DNA of 64,000 bases, from contig CAXKWD010000004.1 in NCBI GenBank assembly GCA_964059195.1, forward strand, positions 124,964,043 through 125,028,042. Reading direction: 5' to 3'. The notes beneath the pieces were generated by a model, which ran no database searches, was not told the origin of the DNA, and saw only the letters and a program-made list of their open reading frames with translations. The DNA comes from Ectobius pallidus (Eukaryota > Arthropoda > Insecta > Blattodea > Ectobiidae). The position numbers were made by a program, and so were the translations under genes. Positions 1 to 12,850 of this stretch are shown here, piece after piece; the stretch's first letter is position 1, and each line of letters opens with the position of its first letter.

Positions 1-239
1 ATTATAGGTCTACAATTATTTGAACAAATGGCACAAAGACTCTCTCTGTTATTTAAGCTGATACCTTTAGTAAGGCTACGATCCAAGGTAATATTTTCAT
101 CCTAACACTTCGAGTCAAACTCAGAACGTGCTTGGTGATAGGGTCTTTTAAAATGTTTTAATTAAAAGAAAAACTGGGGGTGAGCTACTCCTGTAAGACG
201 CTAAATATCTCGCTCACTGTAAATGTGTAAGAAGTTAAC

Positions 240-960
240 AACACTAGAGGAGTTGAAGTACACCCCATTGTGACAGTCGCTACGCGTACAATACGCGCGG
301 ATCCAACGAAATGCGGGGGCGCTTGCTCCTATTTAGGCCCTAATTGGAACACTCGACACAAGCACCTAGAACTCCAGTAAAGACACATCTGCACCGCTAG
401 AGGAGCCACTTGCAGTGGCATCACATCACAGCGACTTACTCAAGCACGAGGTAATAATGAGTTCCTCTACTATTTCGATAAAAGTGTATATATATCTCAC
501 TTTCATGCAAGGGTATAAAAATGAGCTAACTACCATATTTTTCATACATTAAAATGAAATTACTTCTGTTGATTTTATCCTACTGAAAGCCAGCCAATGT
601 TGCAACTGAAATGTGTGTTTTAAATTTGCTCATTATTAATTATCGCGCAATTAGATTAGCGGCTCGTGTATACAGACGCAATAAGATAATATCATCCCTT
701 GCTGGAAAAGTTCTCATTTCACTCTTGCCATGCAGCAGTCGCGCGACAATCACGAGTACCAATTGAAGGCATACTCCTTCCCTCATTGTTGATGCTCTAT
801 CATTTGGGACGAAAATTCTCTCGCTCTAACCTCAAATGACATGAATCGGTGCGTTAAACCAATTCTGTAATTCGCCTTCGAATTGTAAATCATGGCGCAA
901 CTAATCACGAATATTTCATACTGGGATGAATGGTGTAGAATCTAATTTGTCTAATTGGCA
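240..960. promoter_or_regulatory. candidate intronic regulatory stretch
   Basis: This stretch shows no repeat or coding character and is locally richer in CG dinucleotides than its surroundings (for example around 285-320 and 735-750). It contains several homeodomain-type cores, including ATTAATTA near 636, CAATTAG near 650, CAATTG near 760 and CTAATTGG near 950. If the prospero intron reading is right, it could be an intronic enhancer. This is motif content only, with no conservation evidence, so confidence is low. Confidence 0.2.
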
Positions 961-1569
961 TTCACCACGGTAGAGTATGTATATTTACCGCTGATTTCCG
1001 CAGGAAAAACAAAAACAGTATATGATAATCATTTAATATTAGGAATAACATTTTTTTAAGCAATGAAAATATGAGGAGACTGTGTATGGGTACCTCTGTT
1101 TTCCATTTACATTTTCATAAAGGTGGCATTCAAGTAGGCCTAATAAAATAACTTGTGTTTTAATGCAGAAAACCGAATTAAATAATCGTTCAACTACACT
1201 AGTTAAGTTTGATCCCTTGTTCTGAAATTCATGAATGCTGTGAATTTCTGGTATCGGAAAATCAATTCTATGTGATATCAGTTCTTGTGTTGGAAATATT
1301 GCATTTGCACAACCAAAGTGGTTGGACGCTTATTGGCCTTAAGTGTGTAAAGAAAGGAGATTAGATTAGGAAGAGAAAGGGCGATTGCAGGAATGAAACA
1401 GATGGCCAAGTATACACTAGTCCGTCCCCTGAGACTAGGCACATAATGTGAATCAATGAATCACACAGCATCACTGATCTTACAATAAAGGCTGAATAAC
1501 CTTGTTTCTTACTCCCATTTTACTGCAGCATGATAATCAACCGATTCTCGTCTGGTTCTAGAATTCTGC

Positions 1570-1740
1570 TTAGGGCACACTTTCTAGAAAAAACTAGAAA
1601 ATCAAGAAGAAAGTCGGGTGAAAAGTAAAAAACTTGAAACATCAAGAGGAAACGATAGAAATGAAATAAAAACAGGAAGGAAGGAAGAACGAAAGAAATA
1701 TAAAAAAGAAAAAAGATAATATGAACATAAATGAAGGGCG
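1570..1740. repeat. purine-rich low-complexity tract
   Basis: A long run of A- and G-rich sequence with GAAGGAAGGAAGAA-type stretches. It creates long low-complexity open frames on the minus strand that are not genes. It is followed by AT-rich sequence with TTTGTATTTGTAATTG motifs near 1910-1930. A similar motif cluster occurs near 58230-58260. Confidence 0.6.
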
Positions 1741-2814
1741 AATAAATATATGTATTTATAAGCAAAGACAAAAAATGATGAAATCTTAGGCCTACTTATC
1801 TTTAAGAATTCAAATAGGCCTATTATAAGAGTATGGAAAAATAGTGAAAAATAAGAAAGGATATGTAGGTTTAGCATAATTTTTATGTATCTGAAATTGT
1901 AAGTTTGTGATTTGTATTTGTAATTGTACATTTGTGTGTATTTAATAAATAAGAATATACAAAATAAAATAAATTATGTAAGAAGTGAGACTGGAAAATA
2001 AACAAAGAAAGGCAACACAAAGCATTAAGAAAAAATATAAAAGTGATTAATTATTATTATTCAAGGAATAGGATTTCTATGGCCGCAGCCTTTTTTGTCA
2101 GGATCTAAAGTTTTTATCGTAGAATCATATGAGTTTAGTTACGTATGTTATGTGGTATCAAGGATCATGTGAACAGGGCAGTCTTATGACTACCTTAATT
2201 ACTTGCTAATGAATTCTGATATTACTGGGACGAGAGTCTTGACAAAGTTTTCACCATGGCTAATAGTCTACGTTTGCAACTTGTTGCTCTTCATAAAACT
2301 TTTTCTGGGTGTAACTTATTTGCAGTAGACATACTAGTTCTTTTTCGAGAAACCAATTATTGTTATTGGCCAAAAACTATTGCTAACAACAATAACAACA
2401 ACAATAATAATAAAATCAGGTAAACTGATGTAACAATGTGCCAGATGGATGCCAATATCTGAAAACTTGTAGGCCTATTTTATATCCATAACTCCTTGAT
2501 GAAGTATTCTTTACTTTATATGTCATGCTTTTGTTTAATCAGTGACAAATTGAACAGAGATGTGCAGAAAAGAAGTTATTTTTGTAATCGATTTCCGAGT
2601 TAAGCTGGACAGATCGATTCATTAAGTAGAGCTTACGGAAAAACAAAGGTTTAAAGTTTTATAAATATAGGCTATGTGAAGGAATATGTGGGTACAGTGT
2701 TATTTGTGAAAGCCCTGTATGTTTAAACTTCCAAAGCCGTATATGAACACTGCAAACAATATTGTTGTCGAGAGAACTGAATTGCATTTGATGAATATTT
2801 TCACAAATTATGCC

Positions 2815-3016
2815 CCTAATTGGGCATTACTCCGGTAACGGTCAACCGATTTGCTTCAAAATCAACAGGCTTCGTTCCATGGAGTTATAAATGCGTATAC
2901 CAAGTTTCATGGAAATCCGATGAAGCATATTTGAGTTATATCGCGTACAGACACATGGGCGGTCGGACTGACAAGACTTTTCCGTATCTCATGAAGTGCC
3001 ATACCGGCACTTAATA
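2815..3016 (+). mobile_element. possible retroelement 3' fragment with TAA tail
   Basis: About 200 bases of higher complexity than the flanks, ending in a short TAA run at 3012-3024. It contains phrases common in insect repeat 3' ends (CCAAGTTTCATGGAAATCCG, then a CGTACAGACACATGGGCGG stretch). That end structure suggests the 3' terminus of a truncated non-LTR or similar element. No protein domain supports it, so the family is unknown. Confidence 0.3.
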
Positions 3017-4089
3017 ATAATAATAGTGGTAATAATATAACATTTTCAATAAGAATTTTTTTTTTATAAAAACGGCAGCAATGAAAATGAAACAAGCATA
3101 AACTCTGCACATACAAACAGACAACTTTTGTGAAAGAGTCAGAAGAGTTGCTGTTTCCGAGAAAGAGGGCGTTCCCGAGCTATGTGCGAGAGAGGGGCAA
3201 TTAGGCTAATGAAACTGATTAGCTTGCCAGCAAGTCTGTATTTTCTTGTACTCTAACCCACAAAAAAGTGAATCGTAAATTCTAAAGATTTTCTACTATG
3301 AAATCCCATCGGACGTAAGAGAAGGGTGAGATGATAAATATAAGGGATTTTTTAATCACGATTATTGAGTCGAACTAACTTTATTTTCAGATCCTACATT
3401 ATCCACTCAGGGAGGATTATTTCACTTATGTGGTCTGTACCTGTAATTATTTACTTGGGAATCGTGTTGTATAGGTAATGGTAACAGCTATCACATTTCC
3501 ACTGGTATAACGTTACGTGACTGTATTTCATTGTAAGGAAATCTGTAAGGCATACATGGATTTTGTTGAAAATTAAAGAGGCTAAGTTTGACTTGTTTTA
3601 TTGCGAACGATAAATATACTCAGTTAAAATGAAAGGTTGTTTATGGTTGCAAATATAGTAAATTTCATTTAAATGTATCGATGCAGAATCACATAGCTGA
3701 CCCATTTTAATGATCATATAAACACCTAGCTCCAATGGTCAAATCTATGGATGGTAGTCAAATATGCTACAGTACTCAATAGCTCAGTTTTTTTAAAGAT
3801 CAAACCCATCTGTAGCCCTGTTGTAGGAGCAATAGCCTACTTAATAATTGAGGTGTTGTTGTTTATTAATCTTTTTTCTATGCTTTTATTCCTTTTCCTT
3901 TTGTTTTCTTTTCCTAATTTCTGAATGTTATCTTTCTTTCGTTTCCTTCTCATATTATTTTTCTGTCTTCCTTACTTGCTTCATTCTCGCATGTGGTACT
4001 CACAAATCAATGCTACTTCACCATCAATAATAGATTAACTAGATTAGCCTTACAACAATGAAAATTAGATATAGATCCCTTTGAGGGAC

Positions 4090-4355
4090 TAGGCCTGCCA
4101 GACGAACGCTGCGTTATCTACCATAGGCAGATGGCAGATTTTGGGGGATGTGTGGTCAGCATGCCGACTCCCGTTTTTGATAGCTTACTGAACCGAAGCC
4201 GCTATTTCTCTATAAAGTAGCTCCGCAGTTTGTGTCAAATGCTGAGTGCACCCCGTTCCAGACCTTCTTACTTCAGAAAAATCCGAAGAGGTACCAAACC
4301 CAGACCTGCGGATCTGTAGTCAGCAGCGCTAACCACTAGACCACGTAGGCGGTCT
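4090..4355 (-). mobile_element. tRNA-derived SINE relic
   Basis: Read on the minus strand, this begins with a tRNA-like head around 4350. A good pol III A box (TGGTCTAGTGG, at about 4338-4328) is followed by TTAGCGCTGCTGACTACAG, as in Asp/Glu/Gly-type tRNAs, and then a degenerate B-box region (GGTCTGGGTTTGGTACC). The remainder to about 4090 is an unrelated SINE body of moderate GC. The head does not fold into an intact tRNA. Exact ends are not defined and no target duplication was seen. Confidence 0.55.
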
Positions 4356-5579
4356 TATTAATTATATAACTTCTGAAGGGTATTTTCACAGTTGAGCTCA
4401 GGAAGCCTAATAATATAATTTACAGCCTGTTTAGTAGGCCTAAGCAATAGGTTACCAGAAAAAGAAATCTTAGAACTATCAAACTAAAAACAAATCTTCC
4501 AATAGGCTATAGGCCTACTGATTTTTTGTGAGAAGATTTGTTCTTCCAAGACCTAGATAGGTTAAAAGTTTTCCAACGTAAGCCATATATTACATTTCAT
4601 AATATATAAGATTCTAATAAAGTAGTATATTGTATAATGCAATCAGAATTATTTACTGTTGTAGGCCTGTTATCATTTTATGAGCCCAAAGGTTGATAGA
4701 AGCAGACTGGGAACATCTGTAGCAATAAGCGTGTCAGGTTTGCTAGCGTGCGCCTGGACACTAAAGGAAGAAACGGTAAGCGCCTAATGAAACTAACCTG
4801 GTAATTACAAGTTGGTCAGTCAGCCCAAGTTTTCAAGTCAAGGAGAAAGCAAAGGAAGCTTCCCTATGACGTCACTAGCGCAATGCAGACTTATATTGGC
4901 ATGCTTGTGAGAAAATGTAATCTTCTACACCAAAGTTTTATTAATCTAGCAACTAAATTTCTTCTGCAACTTTTCTTCTTATTTTCTGTAATTATGGGCT
5001 TTATATTTTCTACAGAGAAAATTTTAAAACTTGCCCTCCCAAGAAAGATGAAAAAGATAAAGGTAAATGTTCATATTCCGAAATGATGAAATTCGTTCTA
5101 ATTACCCATAACAATGAGATTGACTTAATAAAATAAGTTAAGTTACATTAGACCCTATTTCCTTAAATCTCACCCTCCCGTGTTTCCTCCTCCCTCCCTT
5201 TCTCCAATCTTCTCTTTCCCCCCAACTGTCATTCTCATTCTGATGAGTTTTCCATTATTTAAAAATCGTTATTTGGTTAATTTTTAATTCAAACAATTTA
5301 ATTGACAGTTTTTTTTCATTTTTCAATTTGAAATCTGAATGGTAATAAAATTATTATTCTAAAAGGTAAGAAGTGTTATGTAAGCATAATATGCTTACGT
5401 TTATATTCAATGCATAGTAAGATCGATAAGTTTAAAAGTTATTTTGCTTTCATTCCAAGAAATAATTACCGATGAGCTCAGTCAAATAAACCTAGTTCTC
5501 ATTAAAACATATTTTCGTATTTACAGATTTATATAACTGCCATCCTAATTAGCTTTCATTTAGCTATTCCTTCCCTCTT

Positions 5580-6320
5580 ACACCGTAGGCCGACGTTTGT
5601 TTAGATCCGCGATATTTTTACAGATTCTAGTCATCCATCACAAAAGCGTCAAGCGAGGTTTTTTTTTAATTTCCATTTTATTTTATTTTACTTTATTCCA
5701 TATCTCCTTTCCTGCATAAAAGGAGCAGAGAAAGTAGGCATTTGCCTTGACATACACCTCATGTATGTACACACACACACGTGGCTCCACTGTAAGCTAA
5801 GGGTGTTGTCAGGGATGAGAAATTTTACATAAAAATTCCTCCCTTCTCTGAGAATGAGGAAATGCCTTATGTCCTCCATGAACAGTCGCCAACCTGCCAA
5901 GCCGCCAGCCCATCAACCAGTATAACTGCTTGTCTCTCTTTGCAGAAATAAAAATAACTGTGCAAAAAAGTTGTCTAAAACATTTCACGACGAAACTCGC
6001 TGAGGGAGGGAGAGAGAGAGCGTGTGGAATTGATCCATCTCTCTTTCCTCTACACAGTAGAATTACCAAGTCAGGAGTCACTTAATTAAAAATTACTTAA
6101 TTACGGTCTTGGCTCTAATTAGTGAACATGCCTCTTTTTTCATTCCTCTGTCCCTTGACGCTCTCTGTCTTCCTCTTTCTCTCACTCTGCCTCCCCGCAG
6201 CCTTCTTTTCTCCTCCTTTACCACTCTCGCCTACCATCAACCCCTTACCCTCGCCTCCGGGGTGTAATTGCGATTCTTAACCTGCCCTAATTACTATTCA
6301 TTATTTTAAAACGCGTAAGC
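5580..6320. promoter_or_regulatory. candidate intronic regulatory stretch
   Basis: This is unique-looking sequence of mixed composition inside the presumed prospero intron. It carries ACACACACACACGTGGCTCC (an E-box CACGTG core near 5777) and repeated homeodomain cores (TTAATTAAAAATTACTTAATTA near 6083-6104, TCTAATTAGTG near 6115, CCTAATTACTATTCATTA near 6287). Pyrimidine-rich stretches lie between. Clustered TAATTA sites are typical of developmental enhancers but also arise in AT-rich DNA, so this is only a candidate. Confidence 0.22.
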
Positions 6321-6862
6321 TATGTGTGAACAGGTATACATAGGGAAAGGGTCATTGAAGAAGAGTTGTGACCATAAATTGGACCAGAATTACTATTGTT
6401 GGCTTTTTTCGCTTTTAGTTAGCTTCCTTGCATAGCCTACTTTCTGACTTGCCTAGGATCTTTTCTGGTAGTTGTGACTTCCCATTTAACTCCCTTAACA
6501 CAATCGTCATTTTCCCTTAGACAAATGGATAGGCTTTGGTTTTCGCTAAGTTACTCAAAGAAATGAAGAGGCATGTTGTTATAGCTCACATTTTTATTCA
6601 GTGCCAGCCAATCAACATTCGGCAGGTTTTTTAAAGAGTAACTTAAAATGTATATTATTTCTTAAACCCAGATAGGCGAAGAGACGGAATTGCAATAAAA
6701 ATTCGAATTACGGCTGGGGTAATAGTTCAAGCAACTTCAATTAAAAGTAACAAAATTTATATTAGTTATTTTAAATACTTGCAGTAAGTTGATGAAAATA
6801 TAAATGAAACAGTGGAAAAGAGGATGGTAAATTTTATAATATTAATAATAGGCCTAATACAG

Positions 6863-6904
6863 TAATAATAATAATAATAATAATTTAATAATAATAATAA
6901 TAAC
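6863..6904. repeat. AAT trinucleotide microsatellite
   Basis: Interrupted AAT repeat, two runs separated by a few bases. It has no associated gene. Confidence 0.85.
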
Positions 6905-7545
6905 AGTGGTAGTATTACTAGTAATAATAACTGAAAAACCCCAACAATTTCAAGTCCTGACCTGTTGTCAGCCAGTCACATATTTCTTAGTAAAGAGAAC
7001 CACTACAATTACTTTCTGGTTTCGTTTTAGTTTGAAGTCAACAGTTGTCATAAGTTATATACTACTGGTAGTTCTAACTTCCCATTACTTTCTGTAAGAA
7101 GGGGAGAATCTTAAACCAAACTAGGCACAAGACTATAGAGGTGATCAGTAGAAGTAGTAGTAGTAGTAGCAGAAATAATAATAATCATTATCATAATAGT
7201 AATAGTCATAATAATAATACGTCAGAAATCAGTAATATGTTCAAGGGTTGTGTACGCACATAAGGCTACAGAAGACAATTGGTTTTTCAATGAGAAGTTG
7301 GCAATTTATACCCGGGTTTCATATATGACACCTCGGGTTTCGGATTTCTTTCTCGCTCTGTGAACGAGTCAGAGTAATAAAGGCCGGTCGTAACATATTT
7401 TATATAATTATTCTGCACTGAATACTCATATTTTTTCTAACTCTGTCTGCTATGTATCAAATGTTGAATTTAAATAACCTGTAAAATCTTGATATAGACC
7501 CGAGGTATCTTATAATATGATACCAACCCTAAAACCTCCTTGTCC

Positions 7546-7548
<3 letters not shown>

Positions 7549-7601
<53 letters not shown>
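7549..7601. repeat. TA dinucleotide microsatellite
   Basis: About 26 uninterrupted AT units in the presumed prospero intron. The alternating Tyr/Ile open frame it creates on the minus strand is an artefact of the repeat. Confidence 0.95.
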
Positions 7602-7604
<3 letters not shown>

Positions 7605-8094
7605 TTGATCTCTTGAATATCCGTGTTGTTTTTGGTCAATGATAACACACATAAATGTACAGAATAAAATTTATAGCTGTCTAAATCTCATTTTAGACCC
7701 CCAAAAGCCCCCACCCCCATTTTTTGTGTGAATATGTTGTATTTTGACCCACAGAAACATATAAAAAACATATAAACACAACTGTCCTTATTTAATCTTG
7801 GGGCCGAAGAGGTTAAAAAACAAATACCACTTCTTAGATGTTGCATGCAAGGTGCCGCCTCATGATGGAAAGTAAAAACCACCTAAGAAGTAACATTAAG
7901 GAAACATGCGGTAACAGATTATTAGAGAAGTACGGCAGTAACTGTAGGCGTTTGGCTTGACACTTGTGGATCTTATAAAAGATTCAAATCTGCAAGCACG
8001 CACACTGAATATGAAAGATGGCGTGCACTACACAAACATGTGTGATTTACAGTGTTGTAGGGAGGCGTGCATTAACGACACAAACTCCCCAGCA

Positions 8095-8300
8095 CATGTT
8101 TATTAATGAGAAATCTAATGCAATGCAACCGTTTAATTAGCTTAGTTTAATTAGCTAAACTCCCGTCTCCAATGATTCAAACTGATTGAAATCAAAGTTA
8201 AACGCAAATTCGCCTCAGCTTGCTTGATGCCACTTATGGCTGAAACTGGTTTAACAGACAGTGAATTTCATGATTGGCCTGATCAACATAAATTAATTAT
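8095..8300. promoter_or_regulatory. candidate intronic enhancer with paired TTTAATTAG motifs
   Basis: Two copies of TTTAATTAGCT lie 15 bases apart at 8132-8158, next to ATGCAATGCAA (near 8120) and TGATTGAAATCAAAG (near 8184, a TCF/Exd-like composite). Further TAATTAAT occurs near 8293. The stretch has no repeat-element features. The combination is suggestive of a homeodomain-bound element, but that rests on motif content alone. Confidence 0.25.
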
Positions 8301-8439
8301 GTGTGTTTTATAAAATGTGCTTACATGTACTTATATTATTTCCTGGAACTACGAATAATAAAAAATACACTAATTTAGGTTGATTTCAATTATCTTGAAA
8401 GTATTGATCTACATATAATAATTCCTTTACTGCAACTAA

Positions 8440-8640
8440 TGGTCATATTATGATGAATGGAGCAACAGTGGAATGAAATATGGCAGGGAAAAAGGGAGCA
8501 TCCGAGAAAACCTACCACGACCCCATTTTGTTCACCACAAATTAAACATACTGTAGATCCACCGAGAATCGATTCCGATTCCCAGCGGTGAAGACGACCG
8601 GTATAGGCTATCCACTCAGCCATAGGGGCAGCCTTAATGA
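8440..8640 (-). mobile_element. tRNA-derived SINE relic, copy A
   Basis: On the minus strand from about 8635 the sequence starts CCCCTATGGCTGAGTGGAT, a tRNA Ser/Leu-like head with a good A box (TGGCTGAGTGG). A degraded B-box region follows, then a body containing TTTTCTCGGATGCTCCC and CCCTGCCATATTTCATTCC. A diverged copy of the body is at 11570-11660. The open frame across it is not a gene. Confidence 0.55.
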
Positions 8641-10919
8641 TCGATTTATTGCCTTAATTGTAGTGTAATAATCCAATGAATGATTAACATTTTATAAAAT
8701 TCAACAAATTATCATGATTAGAACTATCTGATCTCTGATATTGACGTCATCGACCATTACAGTCACCTTTCTTTTCAATCGTCAACATTAGTGCATCATC
8801 GTCACGGCCACAGTCGTTAAGAGCATCATCACTACCAAAGTTGCTATTAACATGACAAAGTAAAGAATCAGAATTAAAATACACAGGTAGGCCTGCCTAA
8901 CTCAGAGTGTGGTTACTAAAGAAGGGGGTGTCAAAAAGTCGTTTAGTCGGTCACTAATGGAACAGGTTACATGCTAAGCGCTGCTCCAGAACTGAGGAAA
9001 TGGACTCCTTCCGACATGCAATCAACAGTGGATCCGATGGACAGACGGACGGTCGGACGCTGCTGGCCGGACTCCTCCTCTAGCTTGCTTTATGTTCCAC
9101 ACGATCTATCTGTCATTAGTGACCCTTCGTGCTATCACCCCCTTCCCTCGCCTAGAAAAACTATGTCTATACTATTCTGTTTATCAAGACTTGGAATCGC
9201 TTGAACTATAGACTTCGCCTGGTTTATGTCGCTCATATCTGGTGCATGCACAGCTTTGTTTAAGGAGAAGGACATAAGGACTTCTGTTATCACCAATGAT
9301 TTACGTATATCTATCACGAAATTTTAACGTGAAATAAGATTCAGATTATTTAAAGGATTATTTAATAATTTGTAGTGAAAATCTCTTACAATATATAAGT
9401 TGTATAGACATGTATATATTCTGATGAATGAAAGCCGAACTAAAGTAGTCTTAATTGGAAATGTCGCTTGGGCACTTTTGCTTGAAAAAGACAACAGTAT
9501 TTTTATTATTACTTTCCTGTACCTCGACACGTCATTTTTAGGAAGCATACGGTTTATATTCTCAACAACGGAATGTCGCACGCATATTTACGGTTTTTTA
9601 CTGTCTTTACGATATTCCACCATATACAACACTTTTATCATGATCAATTTCCTGCTAATCACGCTATATTGTATTCGTGAACAAAGTTAGACCAAGCTTT
9701 TAATACTTAACACTACAATAGGCCTATATTAATATTGTGTAAGAATGTAAGCAGACCGGAATTAAAAGATTCCACATATAAAATACATTACCTCCGTCTT
9801 AAGATGTGATTTATTTCAGTACCGGTACTATAGTTTAATTTTTCTGCAAAGTTAAATAATGAGAACTGTTTTCTTTCATTTAAAAGTGAGATCTTCAAAC
9901 TGAAAAGAATAATGTCTTTTACTCACTAGTAATGTTTCAGAAGTCACTTTCTGTAATGAGATTGTGATCATTAAAGACATAGACGTATTAGAATATCCTT
10001 GCCTCGAAATTATTTCTAAGCCCGTGAAATGCAGCTAGGTATTTTCCTACGAAATCCGATAAAGAAGTTGAAATTTAGAAAAGAAAACAGTAGACCTGCG
10101 CGTTGGTTAACATAAAGATTAATCTTGTGAACTGTTTTGTTTCAAATAAGTGAGGTAAGAATTGTAAGAGATAGTGAATGTAAAAATAACAGGTTAGGTA
10201 CTTGGGTGCGACCTCAGTCAAGACCCGCATCATTCAGTTGTCTGAAGAAAGAAATATCCAGGTGGATCAGGTTGAAAGGAGGCCATACGGGTTCTATGAT
10301 GGGCTTGTCCTAATCTGTAAATGCCCTACTTTACATAATGAATTTACATCTGTATCTTTGTAGCAACAGAAACATGAATTAATTATTAGTCACCATTAGT
10401 ACTATTTTTATTATTTTATTTATTTTAATATTAAACAGGGACAGTGACAATAATATGATATCGACTGAGGAGTAATAATAATGTTGGACATACTACCCTT
10501 AGCTCGGTATACAGCACTTTTAATTTTTATCTATTAATGTCCAGTTACTTGAGAAAGAGTCATTCGTCGCATTTTTAAGCTTTCTTATGTCAGCTTTTCG
10601 GGTGTATACTGTCATAGATGGAGTCTTGAAATTAAAGATTGATGTAGTATAATCTTCTATTTTATCAATTTGGCGGTTTAATCGGAAGGTCTAGGGAAGG
10701 AATTTAATGATATAATTACATCTTTTTAATTTCAATTCAGAGCTTAGTTACAAGCAATCTCCCAAATAAAGAAGTAATCTGATTCTTGTCTTTGCATAAC
10801 TAAAGTGGTAAATTTATCACCTAATTAGAATAAGTTTAGAATAAACGAATAGCACCCGTAAAGGAACGCTCCACAGAATTATATGACAATGTATTTTAAT
10901 CGAAGCCATAAAAGAGCTG

Positions 10920-10965
10920 TAATTAGGCTATCCAACTTTTGATAATTAGGCTATCCAACTTTTGA
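10920..10965. repeat. perfect 23-bp tandem duplication
   Basis: The unit TAATTAGGCTATCCAACTTT plus three bases occurs twice in a row with no differences (10920-10942 and 10943-10965). Perfect identity points to a recent replication-slippage or repair event. Confidence 0.9.
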
Positions 10966-11569
10966 ACATTTCAAAATAATCTGAAATAGAAAAAATGCTT
11001 TACAAGTACTGTACACTTATTTTACAATAAAATTGGTTCGTTAGTTATAATTATTATATTATGAGATTTCATGGATTTTTTAAATTGAGAATTCTCTCAG
11101 TTATGGTGGATTAAAACTTTTCAAAATATATGTCTGATAAATAATTTAAAAATATTTAAAAACATATTGTAATATTTTATACAGACTATTCCACTCATAC
11201 GCCACATGTTTGACATTGACCAATACCTTTTAGCAATTCATCGGATATAGACCAGTCACGGCCGTTTATCTTAGAATATTCTTGTAGGAATCGCAAGGAT
11301 GGCATTTTATTGGGTAAAATCGTCGGCTCGTTACTGGACACGAAAGCATCAGTGTGCAGTGATTAATATGTCACATGTTGTCATTAAACAGCACGAAAAT
11401 AGATTATTTTATACAACATAACTTGTTTGGATATTGAAATAATATAAATGCACATTGATTAAAAACACAGTTTCGATTCGGTGCAGGCCAGTTATAATTT
11501 TTATACTCGTTTATTTGGTAATAACATGATATGTTATTTTACCATAATTCCTGTATTAGAACGATGGTC

Positions 11570-11665
11570 CTAACATGATGAAAGAAGCAACAGTAGAATA
11601 ATAGCCTACATGGCAGGGGAAACGGGAGCACCTTGAGGAAATCTTCCCCAACGCAGTTTTGTTTG
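11570..11665 (-). mobile_element. SINE body fragment, copy B
   Basis: This aligns by eye with 8448-8540: GATGAAAGAAGCAACAGTAG, GCAGGGGAAACGGGAGCACC and CGCAGTTTTGTTTGCA correspond to similar phrases in the same order in copy A. No tRNA head is visible, so the copy is truncated. Confidence 0.5.
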
Positions 11666-12494
11666 CAAATATATTGGCATTACTGTCGTGACAGTTTGTC
11701 CTATGTCACGTAATTTTGGCAAGTACATCTGATTCTGAATCTGGATATGTTACTGAAGAAGCTGGATGAACTAAGATCTTAGGTCTTACTTAGCCTATTG
11801 TAAATTAGAGAGTGGAGATAGGCCTACAGTTGACAACAATATTTACTATAATTAATATTGAAAAATCTTCCAGTGTTAAAACAACAGGGCTATGAAAATA
11901 CATTTAACCATAACACACTTAATCATCTTAATAAATATTATAGACCATTTTCATTAAAAATATTATTTTGAAAATACAAAACTAGTCACCCATAATATGA
12001 TTTTAAATAAGAAAGTGAACTCTGGCCGGCTTAGGTGTTCACGGATGTAGTTACTGAAAAGTGATACAACGTGAGTGGCAATGAGTTGTTTTGATGATAT
12101 CAATATTGACATTCTCAGCATAACACATGGATCAAGATATTTATACAGGTGCATTTAAGAACAGGAGTACAGTTTTGTTTATAGTTCCTGGGGCATACTT
12201 ATCCTATGGTGCCTCAAGGAATAACATACACAGACATTCATTCATCTCTGTGTTTGCTAAATTACGTAAAACACATGTCTCACTTATTAAAAGGAGCATA
12301 CTACCATACGCAATTACTGTTTCAATCAATCAAACTGATGTTACAGTTGAAAGAAAATACTCTTTAGTAGAGTAGCATGTAAGAAACCTCAAAATTCCCA
12401 AAGGAATTTAAATTCTGTTCTAGCTTTAGGCCTATATCGTCTTAAGTATCAGCAGTGAGTTATATTTATTTTCTCCCCATTTTTTCCTTTTCCG

Positions 12495-12521
12495 TCTTCT
12501 TCTTCTTCTTCTTCTTCTTCT
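12495..12521. repeat. TTC trinucleotide microsatellite
   Basis: About nine CTT/TTC units, bordered by a pyrimidine-rich tract. Confidence 0.9.
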
Positions 12522-12760
12522 AATTCATTAAATGTTTAACTTCTCCTAGTGTAGTTTTTAAGACAATTGTTCCTAGGGGATATGGCCAAATTCATGATTT
12601 TAGATAAAGAAATCTTGCATATGACCACCTGGTTAGGGATAAGATTGATGCAAGGTCTCCTCACAAGTAATAGCGATTATTTAAGACAGATAAATTTTCT
12701 GAGTATGGGGAAGGATCTGAAATTCTCCTTGTGAGTGAACAAAGAAGCACACTCTAAATA

Positions 12761-12850
12761 ACCGTCCACGGGATTTGAACCTGTAGCTCCCAAAAGTAAG
12801 TCCTAGACAGACGCTACCACCTAGGGCTATCAACCCATACGTTAAGACAT
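12761..12850 (-). mobile_element. tRNA-like SINE head
   Basis: On the minus strand from about 12845: GCCCTAGGTGGTAGCGTCTG, then GGACTTACTTTTGGGAGC, then a consensus B box in ACAGGTTCAAATCCCGTGG. This is the layout of a tRNA-derived pol III promoter, but the arms do not pair as an intact tRNA. A related sequence is at 34685-34750. Confidence 0.5.

Noticed and set aside
1602..1931. 109-codon hydrophobic minus-strand frame resembling a membrane protein
   Set aside because: The Phe/Leu/Tyr-rich composition follows from the AG-rich and AT-rich plus strand. No conserved pattern.
3650..3680. Minus-strand phrase reading EIYYI, reminiscent of the next homeodomain exon
   Set aside because: The residues after it do not match the QMEKY continuation and there is no acceptor AG in the right phase.
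7470..7652. Small protein with Tyr-Ile repeats
   Set aside because: It is the translation of a TA microsatellite.
12127..12375. 82-codon plus-strand frame of normal-looking composition
   Set aside because: No recognised motif, no splice or promoter context and no homologous copy in the window. The length is expected by chance in a region of this size.
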